Source of the DNA: Phoronis australis
Lineage: Eukaryota; Phoronida; Phoronidae
Direction: 5' to 3'
Assembly: GCA_002633005.1 (NCBI GenBank)
Contig: NMRA01001301.1
Coordinates: 1 to 20,407 of the forward strand
DNA length: 20,407 bases
The notes beneath the pieces are model-generated. The model did not search any database, was not told the DNA's origin, and worked only from the letters and a program-made list of their open reading frames with translations. Position numbers and translations under genes: made by a program. This document shows, piece by piece, positions 1 to 8,625 of this stretch. How positions within the stretch are numbered: position 1 is the stretch's first letter; each line of letters opens with the position of its first letter.

Positions 1-11
1 GTTTTTCCTCT

Positions 12-66
12 AAAACTTAAGTTATTTTCCAAAAACTTAAGTTTTTTCGCCAAAAACTTAAGTTTT
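12..66. repeat. Three tandem copies of a palindromic AAAACTTAAGTTTT motif
   Basis: Cores at 12-23, 31-46 and 52-66 all contain the palindrome ACTTAAGT flanked by A/T runs, spaced about 20 bases apart. They are separated by variants of cgcc/ttcc. The array may continue upstream of base 1. Confidence 0.8.
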
Positions 67-119
67 CAGCGAAAAAAGTTCATTTTTGTAAGGGGCGTGT
101 GAAACCGATGAAGTCATTG

Positions 120-262
120 GATAATTTCAACACCTCCGTCTGCCGTCAGGTGTCAGGTAACGCAACCGTACGTGTCGTTATGGAGTAGAAATACTCTATT
201 TAAATTGATAGAAATTAGGTTGTTTTTGGGTGGCATGCTCCTTTAACTGTTGTCATACTGTG
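120..262 (-). repeat. Dispersed repeat, copy 1 (inverted relative to 12560-12697)
   Basis: Bases 124-161 match the reverse complement of about 12650-12690 almost exactly; the shared core is TCCGTCTGCCGTCAGGTGTC. Lower but clear similarity continues to about 262 (shared AAATTGATA, TGTTTTxGGGTG, CCTTTAA). Read on the minus strand, this copy keeps a short KGxxHPKT reading also present in the other copy, so it may be a fragment of the same decayed coding unit. No gene is visible elsewhere in 1-811. Confidence 0.7.
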
Positions 263-811
263 CAAGTCAATGAAATCAAAAGACACATACGAAGGCACTC
301 TAGGAGATCGACATTTGGCGAAATCTACTGGAAAACAAAATATAATTGCTATGGATCGTTTTGTTATTGTTTTTAAATTACTGTTCTAGACTTTGTGTAC
401 AGTGTAATTCAGCTTGGTATTCTGTTTCTATGAAACGCTGGTAACTTTGTCATTCTTAAACGGCTTAAACAGCTGAACACGAAGCCTTTGAATTGCATCA
501 GGCAACTTGTGAGTCTGGGTTTTCAATGTTCACATATGCCAATTAACATGAGGACTGGCAGCAGTACCTATGCTGTTCATACAATCATTTATTTTTCACT
601 GGTTTTCATAACCCGTATATTGTGTATATCTTTTTGAATTAAGCCATTAAGTTATAGATGTAAGAAAAGCTTCATAGGTCTGTCTGAGAGCTGCAAAGTC
701 CAGTTTATTTGGAAAACTGCTTTAGTAACCCGAGAAGACCTTCTCTTAGTTTGATTTTCTACACCACATTCTAATTCAGGTACACTTATACATTTGTAAA
801 TGTTTTACCAG

Positions 812-877
812 ATACAACTGAAACACAAACTCCCGCTGCAGGTTCAAGTAGAGCGGATGACATCCCTGATCCCATAG
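812..877 (+). CDS. Exon A of FAM111-like gene (linker exon)
   Basis: The acceptor is ttttaccag ending at 811 and the donor is GTAGGT starting at 878. The 66 bases read (x)TETQTPAAGSSRADDIPDPI plus one base of the next codon. The peptide is hydrophilic and looks like a linker or surface loop rather than core protease. In FAM111 proteases the catalytic His lies roughly 50 residues before the catalytic Asp, which would place it near this exon, but no His is present. So either the His lies in an exon further upstream with this exon inserting a loop, or this exon is alternatively used. Splice sites and phase match exon B exactly, which is the main support. Confidence 0.6.
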   Translation: MQLKHKLPLQVQVERMTSLIP

Positions 878-3800
878 GTAGGTATTTATTGTCACTGTGT
901 ATTCAAACTTTAATGTAACAAGGTTGGAATCAACTATTAGTCGGAATTCAAAACGCGATGCCCGGTATCTCAAACCCAGATAGCCGCACAGATTGGTCGA
1001 ATGAAAACGGATTAGCCGGTCCTCAAACACGATGGCCGATCTTGAAGTCGTGTTTGATCACCGACCAACTGGTTATAACACCGGCCATCGGTTTTTGTGT
1101 ACAGTCAACTAGAAGTTTGCGAGATGCTGTAGCTTATTGAAATCAGGAAAACACATTTGATGTCCAGACGTTTGGTTTTTAGTCCAGTCGACTCCTTTTG
1201 AATGCGCGGGAGTGGTTTTGAATTCTGATCAACTGCTGATTCGTTCATTTGTGTAACAGTGCGAACCTATCTGAGCTGCTGCCATCCTATGGAAGTAAAT
1301 GATAAAAGTCAAAATCCTAGCAAGGAAGCACTCCAACGGTACGACATTTGGCAAAGTTCTTGTAGACTGGAAAAGAACGTACGAGGACGAAGGCAGACAG
1401 AGACATCATAGCAGGCGAGGCCCAGGACAACAATGGCGATGCAAGAGACAACCTCTTGGGACTTTACATGACCGCTGTTATTGTCAGCAATTCAGGCAAT
1501 GTGGACACGAAAAGCGAACAAGAATGATCTGAGAAGAGTTCACAGTCGATAACAGTTTTTGAAAATCTCTTGATTAAATCGAGTACACTGAGCTGTTGTG
1601 GAATTTAAGGACTAACTTACTACAGCGCTTCAACTGCAAATACTCACAAACTGAGTGCTACACAGACGCTGAAGATACAATTTAAAGCTACTTTATGCAA
1701 AGAGACATTTTGAACAATGAACGATACCTTGTGTCCAATTTAAATATGAGCGATGTATTCACAAGAGTTAAAAATGGATATAATACAGTCCTACATTTAT
1801 TGAATAACACACTGCAACATTTTTTAAATTAAAATTACATTGGTAAGCAAGTGTTGTTACATATGTTGTCACACTTGACTCATATTGTCAACCGTGGGAC
1901 AATGTGTGTCCATATTGACGTCCTCTAATTCCACACTCGGCTCATATCGTCAACCGTGGGACAATATGTGTCCATGTTGACGTCATACAGTGCCATTCTC
2001 GACAAATTGTACATTCAAAGTATTGGTTAGTTGAACTGCTTTTATTTTGTTTACTAAGAAAAAATATTGGTTTTGCAGATAAAATGAGTGGCGCTCTTTT
2101 CCATTTTGACAAAGCTTCAGTTCAAGGTGGTAACGAAACAGCTGGTGTAACCATTCAGTCGCTTGAAGCCCATGACGAAGATCTCGACTTTGCTGTTTTA
2201 AAGCTTAACTTAGACATTAAACTACCCTTCCGTCTGAGACACTATCCCAAGCTGACTGTTCTGCCGCAAGCGCTAAAAAGATACAAAAGTATCAGTAGCA
2301 GTGACAAAAGTGTAAGCTTCGCTGGACATCACGATGCTAAACACAAAGTCGTAGATGTTCAGTGCCCTGTTGTGCATATGAAAACACGAGAGGTGAGTTA
2401 ATGCATAGGCGAAGCAGCACTGAAAAAACTGGGGGCTGTAGTCTTCTGTCCCTATGGTGCGCCGCCCATGTTGTTATTCTTTAAGGAAGGAATCTTTGAA
2501 ATTATGACCATGTAATTCTTTATCTGCAGGTTGTGGATGTCTGACAAAAATCATATGCTCATCTTTTGGGTTTTTGTTATCCTATCCCAAAGCAAGCCTA
2601 GGCCAGACCGTGACTAACTTGTCAACCGATTCACAAGTTAATGCTGGTGACTTAGCCGCGATGTTCCAAAAATGTTTTTCGTTAAATTTATATCTCAACA
2701 TACCACTGTAATAATTCAAAGACGGTTGATATTTAACAGAAATTTTGGTCGTTGGTCTTGATTAGTATTCGTTTTTTTCAAACTTGTACCTGAAACAAGC
2801 GTGTTGGTTTAGCACCACAGTTATCTCATACAAAACGTTCAGACCTGAGCCTGATGCCATAGCAACGAGCTCTCTAAAAGCCGTAACGGCGCCATCAAGA
2901 CTTTGATGTGCCGTGCATTTCGCCGGATACCCAGGGAGTAAGCAGTTCACGATTTTTCGTCCGCTTACACGCTAATCTTATTTTGGTATGAACACGAGCA
3001 AATACATGTACAACTCTAACATATCCTGCCACTGAGGACACCTCATTTTAGTATGAACACGAATGGATACTTGTACAACCCTAACATATCCTCCATCTTA
3101 GGACACTTTTTATACGAAAGCTCGAACGAAATCTCTGGAGCAATTGTTTTCATTAGATTAAAAATGGTAGTTGTCGAGACCAGAATGATTAAAACAATTC
3201 AGAAATAGACCAGAAATATTTAAACAATTAAGAAACAGGTAAATCACATAAGAATTCCGAAAAAATAAATGCCATTTAAAGGCAATTGTTATTTTGTTAT
3301 TCTTCAAGGAGCAATTCTTTGAAATTATTACCGGGTATTTATTTATTTATCTACGACTTGAATGGTGTTGTGGATTCCTGAATATAAGACAACTCAAACC
3401 ATGAGTGAATACTCGACCCAATCCTTTTGGGTACTTATCGTCCAACTAACCGCGTTTTTTCTATCAAACCTGCAATGGAAATATCAGGTACAACTGTATT
3501 TAGTAGAATTAAAATGACATATGGAGAGCCCAGGTAGGGTTAGGTAAACAAGTAAAACACTGGCATTTAAAGCCAGTAAAATTAGGTGCTATTTAAAATC
3601 GAGCCTTAACAAGTACGACTCTTTAAAGAGGAGTAGCCAAGGAGTGCAAAAGGCTTATTTATGTCAGCCATCTTGTTCCTCTCTTTCACGAACAGGTTGG
3701 TATTAGCCTTTGTACGAGTTACGGTGCCACTGAACGTGCCTATCAACTGTGTGCGTTGCTTTTAATACAAAAGGCATTTGTCATTTCAGCACGACGATCT

Positions 3801-4128
3801 GAAGAGATGGTCGCAGCAGAAGTTTGCTGACGATACGTACCCAAAGCTAGCTGATCAAAGACGGGTCCTTTACCATACTAGCCCGCAGTTTGATAAAGGT
3901 AGCTCGGGCAGTCCTGGCTTTGTACCTAACGAATCTCAAGAACCATGTGTGGCTGTCATGCAGTCGTTTCTCTTTCCGTTTGTGCAGCCGGGCCACAATG
4001 TTCCCATGGACGAATTAGAAGCCAAGTCTATAGAACAAGGAGTCCGACTAGAGGCTATCTATGACGTTTTGGCACGTGACAACGAGCCTCTTTGTAAAGA
4101 TATCTTCCCTCATGGTCGACCGTATTAA
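812..4128 (+). CDS. FAM111-like serine protease, C-terminal protease domain (partial gene, three exons: 812-877, 2079-2392, 3790-4128)
   Basis: The three exons join in matching phases. Exon 812-877 ends one base into a codon (ATA G|GTAGGT), exon 2079-2392 supplies the other two (AT, giving Asp) and ends on a whole codon (GAG|GTGAGT), and exon 3790-4128 starts on a whole codon (CAC) and runs to TAA. The joined product is about 238 residues and carries the Asp motif DLDFAVLKL, a segment VSFAGHHDAKHKVVDV matching the GHPxGxxKxID stretch of FAM111 proteases, and the Ser motif GSSGSPGF. Vertebrate FAM111A/B are intracellular trypsin-like proteases with an N-terminal region ahead of a C-terminal protease domain; FAM111A acts on DNA-bound protein obstacles and restricts some viruses. 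The N-terminal part and the catalytic His exon are not found here and probably lie upstream of base 1. The family assignment is by motif recall, not by search. Confidence 0.8.
1017..1063. repeat. Hairpin in intron A-B of the FAM111-like gene
   Basis: The left arm at 1017-1032 and right arm at 1048-1063 pair at 14 of 16 positions, including a perfect CAAACACGA/TCGTGTTTG core, with a 15-base loop. It lies 140 bases after exon A. It could be a remnant of a small inverted-repeat element. Confidence 0.6.
1289..1527 (+). pseudogene. Coding-like patch with a frame change inside intron A-B
   Basis: From ATG 1289 one frame reads MEVNDKSQNPSKEALQRYDI and continues to TAG at 1409-1411. Before that stop a second frame opens and reads RDIIAGEAQDNNGDARDNLL, then GLYMTAVIVSNSGNVDTKSE, to TGA at 1525-1527. 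Both stretches have protein-like composition, unlike the usual low-complexity shadow ORFs of this window, and they abut in a way that suggests a single old reading frame with an indel near 1397-1402. I do not recognise the protein. It is not spliced into the FAM111-like exons in an obvious phase, so it may be a decayed insertion, an alternative exon or chance. Confidence 0.35.
1870..1984. repeat. Two-copy tandem repeat, 62-bp period
   Basis: Copies at 1870-1922 and 1932-1984 differ at only a few positions. Both contain TCAACCGTGGGACAAT and end in TTGACGTC. The pair lies in the intron about 100 bases before exon B. Each copy also has self-complementary pieces (ATTGTC/GACAAT, GTCAA/TTGAC). Confidence 0.85.
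2079..2392 (+). CDS. Exon B of FAM111-like gene (catalytic Asp exon)
   Basis: The acceptor is gttttgcag ending at 2078 and the donor is GTGAGT at 2393. This exon encodes 104 whole codons. Near residue 40 it has EDLDFAVLKL, the expected position of the charge-relay Asp in the FAM111 / trypsin-like fold. Near the end VSFAGHHDAKHKVVDVQCPV corresponds to the FAM111 strand carrying a GHPxGxxK-type motif. A methionine at 2084 sits almost at the exon start, but the acceptor and the upstream phase-compatible exon argue that it is internal and not the start codon. Confidence 0.82.
2977..3106. repeat. Two-copy tandem repeat, 65-bp period
   Basis: Copies at 2977-3041 and 3042-3106 share GTATGAACACGA, TGTACAAC and CTAACATATCCT in the same order with about ten differences. 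They lie in the intron between exons B and C. The rest of this intron (2393-3789) shows nothing I can support. Confidence 0.85.
3790..4128 (+). CDS. Exon C of FAM111-like gene (catalytic Ser exon and C-terminus)
   Basis: The acceptor is gtcatttcag ending at 3789; the exon starts in frame with HDDLKRWSQQKF and stops at TAA 4126-4128. It contains RVLYHTSPQFDKGSSGSPGF, in which the Ser of GSSGSPGF is the predicted nucleophile. This is followed by a hydrophobic strand (CVAVMQSFLFPFV) and a tail IEQGVRLEAIYDVL that resembles the FAM111 ending with a G-x-x-x-EAI pattern. About 20 residues extend past that conserved end (RDNEPLCKDIFPHGRPY). The preceding 1.4-kb intron holds a tandem duplication at 2977-3106. 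Confidence 0.85.
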   Translation, partial: HDDLKRWSQQKFADDTYPKLADQRRVLYHTSPQFDKGSSGSPGFVPNESQEPCVAVMQSFLFPFVQPGHNVPMDELEAKSIEQGVRLEAIYDVLARDNEPLCKDIFPHGRPY

Positions 4129-4222
4129 ACTTTCAGTACGACTGATTGCGTTACCTCCACCACAAAAATGAATGTATTATTGATATATCTGTATAGCAGT
4201 TGTTTTTGTCATTCATACACGA

Positions 4223-4228
4223 AATAAA
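4223..4228 (+). terminator. Poly(A) signal of the FAM111-like gene
   Basis: A canonical AATAAA lies 95 bases after the TAA stop codon, on the coding strand, implying a short 3' UTR. A candidate cleavage region would lie around 4240-4260. Confidence 0.6.
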
Positions 4229-4899
4229 ATGTATCGTTCATATATCATAGATGCAATTATAAGGTGCACGTGCGTCTTGTGATGGCTAAGTAGCACAGCA
4301 AACATGTTTAGCTTACCACATATGTTTGTTTGCGTTCTTTATGCTGTCTCTCTACACGAATGTGCCCGTGCTGTATATGTGCGTGGATCACGATACAACT
4401 CCCATGACGATGACACATGAAAGAAGAAACAAATCCATGGGCGCTTTTTGAGAACAGAAGCGACAACTTTTGGCGTTGATATCCCACGGTTTGGACATTT
4501 TAGGCTCAGAAAAACGACGTTCAATTAGTTGAACGACACCAAGCAACCATGGCATAAAAATAATGTGCGCTTGTAATATATCAGCAATTTGCTTCTCCTA
4601 GTCACTAAGCAACATTCAGTTCCCCTGCAAAGTGACGAATAATTGTACTGCGTTCATCTGTAACGTGAGCTATAAGTTTCAAAAAGAATGCCCACACCGG
4701 CGGTCATAAAAATCAACCAGCGTGAGACTGTTCATCAAATATTCCAGGCACATTAGTAATGTACATTCGTGGTTTACCTTTCCCTAAACAATGCAAGCAA
4801 AATGTATTTTTTCATCTTGCCACGCGAAAACTCACATCCGAGCCCCTTTAAAACTTAACGAGTTTCAGTGGCGATATTGTACATGTACGTGCGCAGAGA
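4229..4899. other. No gene seen
   Basis: This stretch follows the poly(A) signal of the FAM111-like gene. It is AT-rich, its reading frames are all short, and nothing in it has domain-like composition. Confidence 0.6.
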
Positions 4900-5018
4900 A
4901 GCCATGACTGCGTACTTTTTTAAAGGTTTCCTTAGGTGTGTGTTCAGAGCCCTACATAAATCAATGGTGATAAAATACACAGCGTGTCTATAAATTTAGA
5001 CAAACAATGTTTACAACC
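4900..5018 (+). repeat. Dispersed direct repeat, copy 1 (copy 2 at 6550-6662)
   Basis: The two segments share the series GTGTGTTxxCAG, CCCTACAT, AATTTAGAxAAACAA and GTTTAC in the same order and spacing, so they are diverged copies of one element. Copy 1 runs directly into a minisatellite unit at 5034-5057. Confidence 0.6.
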
Positions 5019-5054
5019 TACCGCAGTGTATCATCTCAATGAAATGTAACCGAC

Positions 5055-5275
5055 ATACAGCACACATCACGAATTTTTGGCCGACAGGTCGGAAATTGGT
5101 CGACGGCCGGCCGTCGACCGGTCGGCAAATTTGCCGACCGGTCGGCTAAAAATTAGCCGACCGGCAGCCGCCCGCAGTGCCGACTCATAAGGCGACTCCC
5201 CAGCCGACCCTTCAGCCGACCCTTCAGCCGACCGGCCATCAGCCGACCAACTGGTCGGCTGCTATTTTTAGGCTA
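5055..5275 (-). repeat. Palindromic GCCGACCGGTCGGC element, copy 1
   Basis: This GC-rich island sits in AT-rich DNA and is built of nested palindromes. They include a perfect 20-bp palindrome at 5099-5118, a perfect 28-bp palindrome at 5116-5143, and a hairpin with 12-bp arms at 5138-5149 and 5153-5164. A tandem CAGCCGACCCTT (two copies plus a partial) follows from 5202. One end, AAAAATTCGTGATGTGTGCTG on the minus strand, is shared with the copy at 8158-8405, which lies in the opposite orientation. No ORF of interest is present; it looks like a non-autonomous mobile element. Confidence 0.75.
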
Positions 5276-5854
5276 CAGTAGCAGTTGCGTAATAGGTTGT
5301 CAGGCTGATACCACTTTGCGTGTCGATGCATATTCGTCTTAGCACAGGGTCAAATAAATTAACCTAGTTCCACTGTCTCCGTTGCATGAGTTTACATCGG
5401 TTGTGTAACACCAATATTTCGAAGGTTGAAGGCCAGCGGTAATATTATTGAATTATGGACAGTGCTACAAGTTTTGTTTAAAAGACGTGAATTTCTTTAC
5501 ATTTGACCTTTAATTTCAATCGTGACGTTAACAAGCTGCATTAGATTGGCTGCTTCCTGGTCAATACAACTCTGTAGTCATTTTGTAAACGCAGCTAGTT
5601 TTGACACTCTTCGCCCACAATTGTTTTTTGTTTGTGATACGCAGTACTGCATCTTTTTGCGTTTTTAAAATTCTCCACGGTACTCCTATCACGTGCCCAT
5701 GATGATGGGATAGTGATTGAGTTGTTACACCGCGAAGAGCTCTCACTCCGGGGTTTTTATTTTCATATGATTAACCCTTGCCGTACAGAAGCAAACTTCA
5801 CGGTCCAGAATGCCCTAAGCCCACGGACTTCGATGACTCTAACTTCATCATAGG
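5276..5854. other. No gene seen
   Basis: The longest frame is a 61-codon minus-strand ORF (5561-5746) with no recognisable domain and no poly(A) or splice context. I cannot support a gene here. Confidence 0.5.
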
Positions 5855-6110
5855 GTTACGATTTCCACGAACTTGGACAGTGACATCAAACACGGAATAG
5901 CCACTGTTGAGGCTACAACCAATTCTAGCTTTGCGCATTCCGTTTTTAGGGCATCGGTGACGTTAAAATCAGCGCTAGTTACATGTATCAGTTCTTCGTT
6001 CACGTTGTTCCAAAAATAAATATTTTCTGTCAACAACATATTGACAAATTATGTATAATAAAACAATTCTGAACGGGAAGATGTGAATACGTGGTGAAAA
6101 GGTATTTGTC
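5855..6110 (+). repeat. Dispersed direct repeat, copy 1 (copy 2 at 9529-9775)
   Basis: The similarity starts at TTACGATTTCxACxAACT and continues through GCATCGGxGAC, AAAATC, ACAAATTA and ACGGxAAGATGxGAxxACGT. In one frame both copies keep a short IGDxKIxA reading, so the element could carry old coding sequence. The copies are well diverged. Confidence 0.6.
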
Positions 6111-6526
6111 TCAACAAGGCATATGTGCGTTAATTTTTTTAAAGCGATTGCGATGTCGAAAAAATGATAGAAAATAAACCAAGGTGCAGAATAACTCTTC
6201 TGTGCTCGGCTGTAAGAAGACCTACAACAACTTTTTGAAACTGCGCTCAATTAAAAAAATTCCAGTATGAGAGCGCTTCATAAGAAATGCCAAGCACATA
6301 CCGCGTTAAAAGACAGCGACGTTGGCGTTTCCGGATGTCCACAAAAGTGCTTTGAGCAGAGTGTACAAATCTGTTCATTTCGCTTTTCTACACTGACGAA
6401 TACGCCCAACACGGTGTTTGAAAAAAGTCCACTTTTGAGGGCGTTTTCAAAAATTAATATGTTTAGTTGATTCATTCAGTTCAGAGTGTCGGTGCCCATT
6501 TCTTACATCAAATGTACGCGTGGGCA

Positions 6527-6562
6527 GAAAACGCATCTGCGTAAAGAAAGAGATGCGTTTTC
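6527..6562. repeat. Perfect hairpin, 12-bp arms
   Basis: The arms at 6527-6538 (GAAAACGCATCT) and 6551-6562 are exact reverse complements, with a 12-base loop. It sits at the junction with the dispersed repeat copy at 6550-6662 and in a stretch with several GCGTTTTC-type motifs. Confidence 0.75.
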
Positions 6563-6662
6563 AAAACTTTCAGAGCCGTGTGTTGTCAGGACCCTACATT
6601 AATAAACATTAGGCCAAGTACAACGCACGTCTTCAAAATTTAGATAAACAAAGTTTACGGCA
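6550..6662 (+). repeat. Dispersed direct repeat, copy 2
   Basis: This is the partner of 4900-5018: it has the same ordered blocks with substitutions and small indels, but lacks the minisatellite unit that follows copy 1. Confidence 0.55.
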
Positions 6663-8157
6663 AACTGATTACAGGGTCACTGACTCGGAGCACGTTCTTA
6701 GGCATACGTATATTGTAATATCGGTTGAATTATACGTTATAACTGCGAATAGCACGTACGCGAACAATAAGCCATTCACATTTATATCTGATCACAACTC
6801 TCCCCCTGCTTTGAAAACAAACAATCGTGTAGATAATATTCGGAAATAACCTGAACTAAAATGATAGGACAAACACTACATACCATACTCCAGATTCTAC
6901 ATTCGAAGACCGCTTTTGTGATGAAGAAACTCCCAACAGAAGAAGTTTATAATGACATGTCAATAAATATAACTTTTATTTGCCCTGAATATGTACAACT
7001 ATTTACGCAATCCTTACTACATAAAGACAATTGAATAAACTCATAAATTTAACTAAACTTTAAACAAATGATCAGAATTGGTTTCCTTTCATTATGTGTT
7101 TATGGAATTTGATATCTGTAAACCGAATTTTAGAACAAATTTTGCTGCGATGTTGTCATCATCTAATGGGAGATGTCGAAAAATTTCTGAAAGTGGCGCG
7201 TGTCACGAATGTACTACTTTCAAAACGACGACTTACATTCTTCGTTACCAATGCAGAGAATTACGCACGAAAATGACGTCGGATATTTTTCGCTTAAACG
7301 GCAGTAACGGGCAAGGTGAATGTTAATTGATTTTGCATGCAACCCCGCCGGTTATTAGCTCATGTTGATGCAAGCTTCACGACGAGGTGATGAGCGTAAC
7401 TATTCGGGCTGTGTGCAATTTCGATGTATGTCAGTGCTCACTACACAGTGGCATCTTGTTGTATTTTGACTATAGTCTTCTTAGAGCTAGCTGGCTAGAT
7501 AGGAAGGTTCGAGCTTCGAAACAATTTTTTACTCCGAAAGTGACAACAAATTCAGAATAATGATGGATCATGGATGAAAATATAAGCGATCGCATTCTTC
7601 CGTTTTCATGCGCCCATGATCTTAATCTCCGAGTCAGCGCTATGTTAAAACCATTGTTTATGTTGTTCTTAAAATAAACTTTTGTTCTAATGCTGTACTA
7701 ACACATTAAGAAATTATACAAAAATAAACAAATTTATCTGTGGTAAAGCGCATTATACAGCGTGATGAAGTGATGATCAAGAGCAATAACAGATGAGCGC
7801 GAATAAGTGCTGCTTGTTAAGCATTCCGCGGCATGACAACACTTGAGGTCGTAAAACAGCCAGCGTTGTATTCTGAAATTTGGCAATTTTACTGTAAAAT
7901 TTCAAATTTCTTTCTTGTTTTTATGCATAATATACTGTATAAAAAGTATCATACTAAGAGACAGAAATTATGCTTCCGCGGTATCACTTAACGTTTGATT
8001 TTATCACGCCGTCAGTAATTCAACATAAAATTTACGTTGGTGTAATGTCACATATTTGTAGGTTGAGTCGATTTTAACACCTTTCAATAGTTGAACATAA
8101 GTTGATAAACCGATGTCAAGACCGGAGTTGCCGCTGCTGAACGAACAGCGAACTGTT
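6663..8157. other. No gene seen
   Basis: About 1.5 kb of AT-rich DNA. Two overlapping ORFs near 7078-7326 are compositionally unremarkable and occupy mutually exclusive frames. I see no domain, exon with good splice sites, or RNA gene. Confidence 0.55.
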
Positions 8158-8405
8158 CAATGTTTGTTTGGCCAAAGTTCACCCGCTAAGTCATAAAATG
8201 GTAATTGCCGACCAAGGACACGCTTAATCCGAATTGGTCGTCTACGCTAGGCGACCATTTAGCCGACCCAAGTGCCGACCACAGAGGCGACTCAGCAGAC
8301 GGCTCCTAGCCGACCGTTGTTGGTCGGCTGCTGGTCGGCTAGACGACTGGTCGACGGCCGGTCGTCGACCAATTTCCGACCGGTCGGCCAAAAATTCGTG
8401 ATGTG
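8158..8405 (+). repeat. Palindromic GCCGACCGGTCGGC element, copy 2 (most complete)
   Basis: Starts near TGTTTGTTTGGCCAAAGTTC and ends near AAAAATTCGTGATGTGTGCTG. The start matches copy 3 (10575-10765) in the same orientation, and the end matches the reverse complement of copy 1. The GC-rich core has a near-perfect palindrome at 8350-8369 (two mismatches) and many GCCGACC/GGTCGGC units able to pair with each other. Together the three copies define an element of roughly 250 bp. Confidence 0.75.
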
Positions 8406-8625
8406 TGCTGTATATGTATAATTGAGCGTGCGGTGTGTCTTCTGATTGTAGTGAAACTAACATGTATGTATAATGGTGTTGACAGTGTATCTTCTGATTG
8501 TAGTGTAACCAACATACATGTACATGTATAATAGTGCTGACAGTGTATCCTCTCAATGAAGTGTATGAATACACATGTATAATTGTGCTTACAAAGTATC
8601 TTTTCAAAGAACCATAACCAACATT
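8405..8625 (+). repeat. Minisatellite, four units of 51-58 bp
   Basis: The anchor ATGTATAAT recurs at 8414, 8466, 8524 and 8575. Each unit then carries a variant of GTGCTGACAGTGTATCTTCT, ATTGTAGTG and AACCAACAT. A single similar unit lies at 5034-5057 next to palindromic element copy 1. A 155-codon minus-strand frame (8242-8709) spans this array and the palindromic element and is an artefact of the repeats. Confidence 0.8.

Noticed and set aside
251-262. TGT CAT ACT GTG reading C-H-T-V, a possible catalytic His motif upstream of exon A
   Set aside because: It lies in a dispersed repeat whose other copy does not keep the motif, and no donor in phase 1 follows in that frame.
2762-2950. A 62-codon minus-strand ORF in the FAM111-like intron with protein-like composition
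   Set aside because: No recognised domain, no splice or poly(A) context, and the coding strand of the gene is the opposite one.
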